Shown here: positions 55,261 to 64,000 of the stretch, one piece after another
How positions within the stretch are numbered: the first letter of the stretch is position 1
How the letters are laid out: the number at the start of each line of letters is the position of its first letter
Origin: Ophthalmolycus amberensis
Taxonomy: Eukaryota > Chordata > Actinopteri > Perciformes > Zoarcidae
Length of the DNA stretch: 64,000 bases
Direction: 5' to 3'
Assembly: GCA_024529925.1 (NCBI GenBank)
Contig: JAFEUB010001050.1
Location: 966,001 to 1,030,000 of the forward strand
Made by a program: the position numbers and the translations under genes
Notes under the pieces: generated by a model
The model's database searches: none
Told to the model about the DNA's origin: nothing
The model's input: the letters and a program-made list of their open reading frames with translations, nothing else

Positions 55261-56598
55261 ATGTATGATAGTGTAGTGGGGTGTGTAGGGTTCACAGGGT
55301 TTTTGTGTGTACTTTTAGCTGTTTTTTGGGTCTTTTTGAGCGGATTGCAGCTCAACAGCGGCGGGAAGATCCCGCCGCTGTTCGGGTGTTCGGTGGAGGA
55401 GATCAGCCTGGGAGTGGGTGAGCTTGTCGGCCACAGCCACGTGAAGTCCGCAGCGCGGATGAACAGCGCTGTGGTCATCTTTCTGGACAGCATAAAAACT
55501 GCGGAAGTGGTGTTGATGAACGGGATCTCCGTGGGTGAACACTTCCTGCCCACGTATCCTCTCGCCTCACCGGAGGTGAAAGTTACTGTGTCCAACGTGC
55601 CACCATTCATAAGGAACGATGCCATAATCAAAGAGCTGTCCAAACAAGGTGGTGTCTCCGGTTAGGAGAGTGTCCTCTGGATTTAAGTCTCCGCTGTTGA
55701 AGCACGTGGTGTCTCACAGGAGACATGTCCTCATGATCCCCAACAACAGGAGCAGAGTGGTCAACCTCAGCTTCAAGATCACTGTAGAGGACTTTGACTA
55801 CGTCATCTTTGCAAAGACTAATGATTTTAAATGTTACAGCTGTGGGAGAGAAGGACATCTGAGCAGAGCTTGTCCTGGGGAACACTGCTCAAACAAAGAC
55901 CAGAACCAGAGGGGTACTGAGGAGGGCAGAGGGGACAAGCAGGACGGACAAGAGGGAACAAGTGGAGCACAGGAGGTGAGGGTGGAGGAGACGGGTGTGA
56001 CCCAGGAGGTGAGGGTGGAGGAGACGGGTGGGGCTCAGGAGGTGAGAGTGGAGGAGACGGGTGGGGTACAGGAGGTGAGAGAAGAGAGGACAAGTGGGGG
56101 ACAAGAGGTGAGGAAGGACGGGGCAAGTGAGGTCCAGCAGGTGAGGGAGAGTACTGGAGGACAGGTGGAGGCAGGTAGGGAGGTGGCCATGGAAGCAGAC
56201 GAGGAGCAGCTCAAAGCCCCTCAGCTGAAAAAAGTAGCAACTGCAGAAAGTGGAGGAGCAGCAGAGTGTGGAAGAGGACTCTGAGTCCGGTTGGGAGGAC
56301 TCTGAGTCCAGTCAGGAGGAGGGCGCTGCTGTTAACAGTGAGCCCTCTAAACATGGTGCTGGCAGCTGTAGGAGCTCTGGAGGCTACAGCGTGGAGAAGA
56401 TAAAGGAGTTTCTTTCTGAAGAGGAGCAAGAACGTGAGAGGAGCCAGAGTGGAGGACTATCTCTCTGATAAAGAGAAGCTCTCCAGCTCTGCCAGATCTC
56501 ACATGAGGAGCAAGGACAGAGGAGGACTCACGAAGCAGGAAGGCTTCAGACTAAAGAAGATAGTGAACAAAGAACTGGACAAAGATGGTGCTAAGTGA
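55261..56598 (+). pseudogene. LINE ORF1 (CCHC zinc-knuckle protein), frameshifted
   Basis: ORF1 proteins bind element RNA. The first frame (from 55261) gives GHSHVKSAARMNSAVVIFLD and VKVTVSNVPPFIRNDAIIKE before a stop near 55665. A second frame resumes from about 55649 with VSPVRRVSSGFKSPL and the zinc knuckle CYSCGREGHLSRACP (about 55833-55877), then an acidic repeat region. A third frame gives YSVEKIKEFLSEEEQ, and a last frame gives VEDYLSDKEKL and GFRLKKIVNKEL to a stop at 56596-56598. This order matches Tx1-type ORF1. At least two, probably three, frameshifts make it non-functional. Confidence 0.8.
55965..56145 (+). repeat. 33-bp (11-residue) repeats inside ORF1
   Basis: About five copies of CAGGAGGTGAGGGTGGAGGA plus GACGGGTGGGGCT encode QEVRVEETGGA-type units, with decay towards the 3' end. 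Confidence 0.85.
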
Positions 56599-56774
56599 GA
56601 GTCAGATCTCACAGCCAAAGAAAATCAAAGACACGTTTTATGTTTGTTGGACTTTATTTGTTTAACTGTTTTAAAGGATAAAGTAACGTGTTGTTCAAAA
56701 AAGAATTAAGTTTGTTTTGATACAGTAAAACTCTGTAAATGGAACTTAACACAAAAAAATAAAGATATATTTCA

Positions 56775-56874
<100 letters not shown>

Positions 56875-56879
56875 AGCGC

Positions 56880-57991
56880 TCCGGTTCTCGAGCTCCCTCC
56901 CGTCACTTCCATGTCCTTGACGAGCGCGCTCACAAAGGTATTTATCGGCCTCCATTCCATTAATTACCATCCAATTAGCTGCTCCCGCAGTGGAACTGCT
57001 GCAATACTGCACAGTGTCAAGTCGGTTCACTAAGTGAGCCCTGACACCTCCGCGTTTGCAGCTTTCTTCGAACTCGCACAAAGAACCCCTCAGCGTGCTC
57101 ACGCATCCATCAGCAGCGCATTCATCTCCTCACTTTGTGCATTCGACGTGGTTTCATTCGCGGCTGAGAAGATTTGTCACGAAATAGCTAATTGGCAGGG
57201 CAGCTTAGCACATGTGTATTTGATGTTTCTCGCTGGACGTCTTTCATGTCAGTGATGCAGGCTTATTAATGCGCTGCCCCTTCACACTCATTCATTCAAA
57301 ATCCTTCAGGGGGAGGGGGGGGGGGTTGACGGACCCAGAGCGAGCCTGGCTCATTGGTTTGCTTTGAGATTGGCCCACTGGGCTGTGGGCAAGGACGAGC
57401 ATGTGGCATCGCCGACTTGTTAGCATGGAATTAGCCTCGGCGAGTGAATTAGGCCGAGCGCCTCCAGCCAGCGGCCGTGACATGAGCGCGTTGCGCTTTC
57501 GAGAGCGCTCCCCTCTTTGACGAGTGCAAAGCAAACACGCACGCACGTTGAGGCGCGGGTCGCACACATCAGTGCAGCGCGCACACACACAACTCATTAC
57601 GCCTATAGCCGGAGACTAAATACCCCGAGAGCTTTTTAGCTGTGTGCTCTGCATTCATAACAAATCAAATTCCACTTTCTCATAACGAGCTAAATAAATA
57701 AAAGAAATACCAGTCCTTGTGGGTAACGAGCACATTTGCTGGATGAATTCAGACAGTAAGCATGTTAATGTGTGTACAGTTGGGTCCATGATGATGATGA
57801 TGATGTGTGTTTGTGTGGAGGGGACGGGGGAAGGGGGGGGGGCACGCTGGGCCGAGAGGCTGAGTCTGCAGCACATCATCCCACACACCAAGCACAGCGC
57901 CTGGGGTTGTTGATGAGTTCTTTAGCCATGCTGCGTGGACCCCCCCCCCTCTGGACTGAGAGTTTGCTGACAGAGCAGCTGCTGAGATGAA

Positions 57992-58032
<41 letters not shown>

Positions 58033-58370
58033 AAGCCTAATGTTTTCCTCTTTGATCAGGCCGGCGTACACTATGTGAGTTCAGGGAAGATGAGCCGTTG
58101 ATGTTTGAGGTGATTACGAGTGTGCGCACCCATGTGGGTGTGTGAGAGGGAGCAGTCTTCCTGCTTTCATTCAGATGTAGGTCATTGTTGATGTGTGTGC
58201 CCGATGCATCACACTTCAACTTATAAGTGTCTTCGGCTGATTAGCCTCAGCCCAATAACATCAGGAAAACAACTTTACCTAAGGTTCTATGTGTAATAGC
58301 TGACGCGTGAGAAAGTCAGATGCATCATATAAAAAGCCATCCACATACTTGTGCTTGTAGGACTGGCCTC
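56880..58370. other. intergenic sequence, no gene supported
   Basis: No exon recognised. It contains a (GAT)n tract near 57787-57805, G-rich runs near 57310 and 57832, and (CA)n at 57994-58028. TTAATTACC and CTAATTGGC homeodomain-like cores lie near 56958 and 57187. Confidence 0.5.
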
Positions 58371-58374
58371 GTAA

Positions 58375-58850
58375 TCGGTTGCCAGACATGTCCGTACCAA
58401 ATGTTATGGATATTCATCCAATAGTTGTGACATGACATTTCACTCAAAAACCACAAGGGATCACCAAAGTCATTAGGATACACCACCAGGGAACCATGCA
58501 TGTTGTTCCAATCCATCCTGTGGATGTTGAGACATTTTACTGGATATGTAAAAGGTTTGACCTCCTGGCAGCACGAGATGAAAGCCAGAGGATCACCAAC
58601 GGGGTGATGGATTCATCCTCCGGTCACCAACTTTCATGGTAAATTGCTCCAATAAGTTGTCAAGTCACTAAAAAACTAAAAACGTCAACCTCATTGTGAT
58701 GCTAGAGAGGAAAAGTCAGGGGTCTCCAAAGTCTTTAGGCTTCCTCTCCTCGGGAACATGCACTTCTAAACACAATTTTAAAGGCAATCCATTCAATAGC
58801 TGTTTCGGTGTTTAAGTCTGGACGGAGGTGGTGGACTGACTGGTGCAGCC
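58375..58850 (-). repeat. satellite-like monomers, inverted copy of the 11970 family
   Basis: On the minus strand the monomer cores read as ATGGATTG- or GGATGAAT-type starts, with plus-strand positions ATTCATCCAATAGTTGT near 58409, CCAATCCATCCTGTGGATG near 58508 and GGCAATCCATTCAATAGCTG near 58783. The intervening order (CAGAGGATCACC, GGTCTCCAAAGTC, AACCTCATTGTGATGC) mirrors the family at 11970-12470. Copies are diverged. Confidence 0.7.
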
Positions 58851-58854
58851 ACAC

Positions 58855-60585
58855 AACAGCTAAATGTCAGTTAAGGCCACAATGAATTCAAAGTAGTTGT
58901 ACAACTGTAGTTTCATCTACATGAGCGCGAATTCCACGAACCAAAATGTTTGTGGGGCATGCAAATCATGGCAATACCCGTGTAGTCTGCAGCACGGCTC
59001 ATTAAGCTGCATTGCAGCATGTACATAGCTATTGTATCTGGATGTGAATTGTGTGTCCAGAATTGGATTACTAATGGTTTAAAAGCAATCTGTGCATACC
59101 TGTGCACAGCAAATATCAAACCACAGTGCCATTCAGCAGATGCAGCATGGAAGATAAAGCAGGCATCACTGTGCACTTTAGCACCAAGACCTAAATTGAC
59201 TGCAGCCTGGCGTCCCGACGCAAGCTTGGATATTGCACACACTTTGCATGCGGGGCTGGAGTCGCTTCGATCCATTTGTGAGGACATTTTGAAATCCTGA
59301 TAAAGCGCCAATCGAACGAGTGCCAGGCCTCTTTTCCGCATTTCCGTCCGATTCTGTGCGAATTGCTCGGCGCTCGAAGGTTGTTGCAGCCACACGTTCT
59401 GCTGGGGTTACTGCCGTTGGTTCAAAAGTGCAAGGTCTTTAGCCACCCTTAGATGTAACAGTGGAAAGGTGCAAAGAAAGAAACAGAGAGAGGAGAAAAA
59501 AAAAAAAAAGTTCTCAAAGGACTGATTACAGCCGTGACCTTTTATCTGATAGCTCACTAATTGAATCATACAGTAAATAGATGATGATGGTGGCTGTAGC
59601 GATGACGATGATAATGAAGAAAATTACTTCTTTTTTTTTTTCCACCGGAGGAGTGTAGAGGTGGTAATAGTAGTAATTGCGCTTTAAATGGAGGGCGCTG
59701 TAGGAAAAGTGAAAGACACGCGGATGACATGAATAATACAAGAAGTAGCAAGATAAAACCAGAAGCCCTGAGCTTGCACTAAAATAGAACTAACCTCACA
59801 ATTATTACTGACAGAGAGCGAAAATGATCATTACGGGGACCATATACAGGCCATTAGTAATTTAGAATGAGCTACCCAGCTCAAAGGTAATGGCGCTAGA
59901 GGCGAACAGAGCATGAATTTTTAAAAAGTTTTCCTACTGTAAAAAAAGAGAATGTACCTCAAACAGCCATCAGACACATGAGGAGGAATGGGAAAGCGAG
60001 CGGCTCGAGCTGCCGCGACTCGATGCCACGTGGAGCAGGGAGTGAAATGATTGACATAATCAGAATCATAATAATTGCAACGGAAATAACGTTGCCAATC
60101 AGGCAATCATGTTGGTGTGCAGGCTATGGTAATTGGGAAACATGGTGACTGACAGTATCAGTGTGAGCCGTCCCCACCGACACCTGCTGAATTGCAATTG
60201 GCACAACACAGACGTAGTCGGAGTTGAGTCACGCAAGACAGACGGACTAGCCCTTTTACAATCACATGGACGGGGAGTGCTGCTTGTGGACAGGAAAGAA
60301 ACCAACACAAAAGCATGGCGCCGATTAGACTTGTTGATGTTCTGTCTCTCTTTCTACATCAACCTCTTCTAAGTTGTCCGGCTGACAGAGGTGCAGATAC
60401 CGTGCGGGTGCTCAGGCACACACAGGCAATGGTGAGCACCCACGGGGAAACCAATGGGGCGACCATAGAAGGATAGGACAGAGCAGAGTTTTTATCTGTG
60501 AAGGAAACCTGTGGCTATAACAAGTGCACAATCATGTTTCAACCAAGGCTGTTGCAACTAGTTTAACACTTTGCTCCATTAACAA
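58855..60585. other. intergenic sequence, no gene seen
   Basis: No recognisable gene or element. Poly-A and poly-T runs lie near 59495 and 59630. Confidence 0.5.
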
Positions 60586-60589
60586 CTAC

Positions 60590-60765
60590 CTTTTGGCATT
60601 TTTGCCTTTGTTTGACGAAAGGACATTCTAGAAATGTGGGAGAGAGAGAACGAGAGAGGGGTGTGACATGCAACAACGGGCTCAAGGCTGGAATTGAACC
60701 CTTGACATTGCTGTGGTGTGGCATGAGCCGTAACCACGCTAATAACAATGTGATCCACTAAAACG
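60590..60765 (-). mobile_element. tRNA-derived SINE remnant
   Basis: On the minus strand, GGTTCAATTCC (60690-60700) matches a tRNA B box apart from one base. It is followed by TTGCTGCATGTCA-like sequence, a CTCTCTC stretch, and the tail AAAGGCAAAAATGCCAAAA (about 60593-60611) that I recognise from a common fish SINE. The A-box side is degraded. It is not a functional tRNA gene. Confidence 0.7.
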
Positions 60766-60807
60766 CTTTAAATACAATGTAATGTTCCCATCTGGTACCA
60801 AATCTCA

Positions 60808-61336
60808 CTTAGTGCGCTTTTACGAGCCAACATTTGGTCAGTTTTAATCAAACTCTGGTGAGGTTTAACCGTGCGGTGCGTTTCGTTCGGGCAGTTTTGA
60901 TTGCACACCGGTGCGGACCCAAACAACCGCTCCGAGGCCGCTTGCGAGAGGTCGGTCTCCGTTTCAAAGCGACCCCTTGTGCCGTTCAATTCCAGAGAGG
61001 AAATAATCCAACACGAATGCAAGAAATGAACCAAAACGCAGGCTGCCTGTGCGGGCAAATGGATACGTGGCAGATGACAGGTTAACATGAGTGGGAGAGG
61101 ACTGACTTTGATCAAAAAACTTCAACAGCAATGTTTCAAAGTCCCAGATTCCCCGCGTAGACGTGCAGCTCCAGACGAAAAAAGATAAATTCAAACGCCC
61201 CTCAGCAAATTCTTTTTTGTATTTGATCTGCTTTAATTTGTGCACTGTGAAACCGAACCAGACTAAACTGAAAACAAACCTAAAGTATCAATGACTTGGA
61301 CGAGCCAAATGACAAATGACTTGTGAAAACGCCCTT
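60808..61336. mobile_element. MITE-like repeat with degenerate inverted ends
   Basis: The left end GTGCGCTTTTACGAGCCAAC and the reverse complement of the right end (AAGGGCGTTTTCACAAGTCA) are related, and both are followed by ATTTGG. CCGAACCA and GGTGCGGACCC-type motifs inside are typical of a common fish MITE. No coding capacity. Confidence 0.5.
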
Positions 61337-61339
61337 AAT

Positions 61340-64000
61340 CCCTGTCCCTCCAAGTCGTCTCATACCAACTCTTTTGGTCAGCGCTCCTAAGCTTCAAACT
61401 ACGACTATCTCTCTCTTTATACTCCATCAGCTGCTATGAGCGTCTATTAATGACGCGGTGGGTTTACGTTGGAGTTTGCTGAAAGTGTAGTGCGTTGGTA
61501 TCAGAGGAGTTGGGAGTGTGACCGTGTCGGTCACCTGAGAAAAGAATTTGCCACCTATATCTACTATTATTTTTTGGATTTGCACAACCACAGTGTGTTG
61601 ACACAGAATTTGAGTGAGGTGCATTTCATATAAAGTCAATGCGAAGACAAAAGGTTTGTGTTTGATCTGAGGTTGTGGGACTTCATAAATGTACAGAGAC
61701 ATGAGGGAAAAGGAAGGAAACGGGAGAAGAAAACAACAGGAAACAGTAATTGGTAATTATAAGAACAGTAACATTCTACGGTTTCAGATTAACACACAGA
61801 CGCCACTCACACGAGGGCGGTCGCAATATCACAATTATCGTAGGCAAAACAATTCATGATCACATCTATAGAATCTATATCAAGCTATACATCTATAGAA
61901 AATTTGAAAAATAAGAAAATGTTATCAATCAAATTCAGCTTTATTTCTTCTTTTGGCAAATGGATTCCATCAAAACTCGAGTGTAGGGAGGTGGAGAGAG
62001 CCGGTAACAATAACTGTAGAAAAGTGTGATTTAAGAGGCACTGGATTACACAATATAAGTATCACACATTCAGTGTGCAGGCTAGCTAGCACCTGTAGAT
62101 TTGGTGCCAAACACAAACAGTAAAAACATATATTTGAATGAATAAAACAAAATGATTAAACAAAAATCGTTCCATGTTTGGACTGTATCCTCCGTCTGTC
62201 GTGCAAATAAGTCACCATACTGTCCTCTGGGGTAAATTGTATGATATTTTAAAGTAATGCTTTTCTGTACTTTCTTTATCGAATTACCTAAAGCGTTCCT
62301 TCTTTATAACATCAGAAGAAGGAACCCCCCCCCCCCCCCCCCCCCCTCCCCTTTTGTCCCTTTGCCCCCCCGACACTAAAAGCCTGTCTGGAAATCGCCT
62401 TTCCACAACAGCCTAATGTGGCCTCAGGTTGACTCAACCTTAAGTTCACCCCTCTTACACCCCGATTTCCTCGTCGCGCTAATCTCCCGGGTGCATTTTG
62501 CCGCACACGGCTCGCTGTTTGTCTCGGGCTTCGACTTCCAACCCCGGGGGCAGGCAGCAGTAATGGGCTGTACAGGAAACAACACCGAAGCAGGGCCCTG
62601 CAGTGTAGAGCCCTAATGAGAACAGGAACAGACAGACACGCGGGCACACACATTTCTTACTCGAGCCACGGGGGAATTTGATTATTAAAAATGGCTCCTG
62701 CGCAGCGACATGCCAGTCACTGGATTCTCAGGGCTTTTTATAATGTAAGGTACTCTCAGCCCACCCATCACAGAGGAACTCAGTCAACAGACCAGGGTGT
62801 CTAAACACAAACACACGAGTGTGCTTTCATTTATCTTCATCTAAGTGGAAGCAATAGCTACAAAAGGCGCTGATGAATAAGCCTTAATAGACTTAATAAT
62901 ATGTGCAGAAACACGTCCGTATGCTTTTTATACTGATGGCTTTTGTAGTGTATGTTAAAAAGCAATGCATAATTTTTTTTTTATAATCACTGCAATATAA
63001 TCTGAGAACACAGTTAGACTACAAAACACCTCCATTGGCTCCATGCTGGTATCGCAGATTCCAACAATCATATTCCAGGCAGGTAATTTAAGTGACTCCA
63101 TCTGCTGTGACAGCCTTCAATGAGTGTGCATTTGTGAATGTGTGTGTGTGCGTGTGTGTGTGCCCCCCACATGAGTGATTGAGTGTGTTCACCAGACTCT
63201 GTCATCACATGCTTTCATGGCTTTGTGAGCTCTTGAAGAAACCCACATTTTTCCAGTCAGCAGTTTCAAGCACACACACAAACGTGCACGTTCGCGCTCA
63301 CACTTTGTTTCCCCCCCGCCGGTGGCTGGCTGGCCGCTCCATCACCTCACCAAGTCCACAAAAAGATCTGGCACATTTTTTTTCCCCAAAAATGTTGCCT
63401 TTATTTTTTTCTTTTACCATGTTGCCATGACGATCTGACACACGGCATGAGGATGCCTCCGTCTCCTGTTTCCAAATGAGCAGACTTGCATGACTTGGAA
63501 CAGACAGTGCAGGTCTCTGATTCTGTTGTCATTATCATACATATCTTTGTTCATGGCACTATCTTCACCATCAACACGATGCACAAGTATGCTTGCCGTT
63601 GAATTACGATACCATTAATGCTACCTTATACCCTCATTTTTATATTGCGCAAGAAGGAATAATAATTCAAAAACATTTGGTGTTTAAGCTGTCAAGTCCC
63701 AACAGCTTCGTGCCCACATTTTCTGCAGCAACATATGACTCTGTCAATAGACGAGGAAAGTTTGAAAGGAGTTTTGTAAACTCTTCAACAGATGGGAGTT
63801 ATGGGAATAGAATATTAATGCTCGCTGTGTTTTGGGGATGTATTTCTAAACGGGACAGGCAATTTGGAGGAAAAATAAAAAAACACACCCCAGACACTTT
63901 CATGTGTTTATGTCCTTGGTGATCAGTGGCCTAAATGTAAATTATGTGAATAATTACAGATAATCGTATTCAATTATGCACTTAATGCTAATATGACAAA
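61340..64000. other. intergenic sequence, no gene supported
   Basis: No gene recognised to the window end. A 22-base poly-C run lies at 62325-62346 and a (GT)n tract near 63139-63160. An open frame at 63593-63922 shows no domain. Confidence 0.5.

Noticed and set aside
60690..60740. Possible tRNA gene on the minus strand
   Set aside because: Only a B-box-like segment is present. No cloverleaf can be built, and the SINE tail identifies it as a tRNA-derived SINE remnant.

Overview
The window looks like nuclear DNA of a teleost fish, probably a percomorph. It holds one vertebrate gene with short exons and GT-AG introns, long (CA/GT)n microsatellites, mononucleotide G/C runs of 15-24 bases, and several repeat families that I recognise from spiny-rayed fish genomes. 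There is no bacterial organisation: no operons and no ribosome binding sites.

Only one host gene can be supported firmly. It is a complete ATP-dependent 6-phosphofructokinase of the platelet type (pfkp) on the + strand. The coding region runs from 19651 to 36761 in 22 exon positions whose splice phases all agree, giving 788 residues. The upstream side has GC and CCAAT boxes, and a polyadenylation signal lies at 37428. Two exon positions are each present twice. Exon 8 exists as 8a (25252-25347) and 8b (25787-25882), both 96 nt and phase 0. Exon 16 exists as 16a (31807-31959) and 16b (33015-33167), both 153 nt and phase 0. All four copies are open with good splice sites, so four full-length isoforms are possible. 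Exon 8 carries the substrate-binding Glu of the N-terminal catalytic half. Exon 16 carries the loop that binds fructose 2,6-bisphosphate in the C-terminal allosteric half. From memory of the mammalian enzymes, 8a resembles PFKM/PFKL while 8b resembles PFKP, and 16b resembles PFKL while 16a resembles PFKP. This is the most interesting system in the window.

Upstream (1-19.3 kb) I see no host gene. It holds a young 5'-truncated LINE bounded by an exact 37-bp target duplication (1273-3127), a LINE 3' remnant (about 11470-11966), about three 151-bp satellite-like monomers (11970-12470), a hAT-like element (17152-19061) with a 52-bp hairpin array inside it, and short SINE/MITE remnants.

Downstream (37.5-64 kb) is a gene-poor stretch. 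It holds a degenerate LINE (37611-38165), a 42-bp minisatellite (41810-42935), an orphan 130-codon ORF with a TATA-like box (49245-49637, minus), and a GC-rich head-to-tail pair of related elements (50883-54059) that encodes a SAP-like motif and seems to sit inside a solo-LTR-like sequence. It also holds a frameshifted Tx1/L1-like ORF1 element that ends exactly at a (CT)n tract (about 55130-56876), further satellite monomers (58375-58850), a tRNA-derived SINE remnant and a MITE-like repeat.
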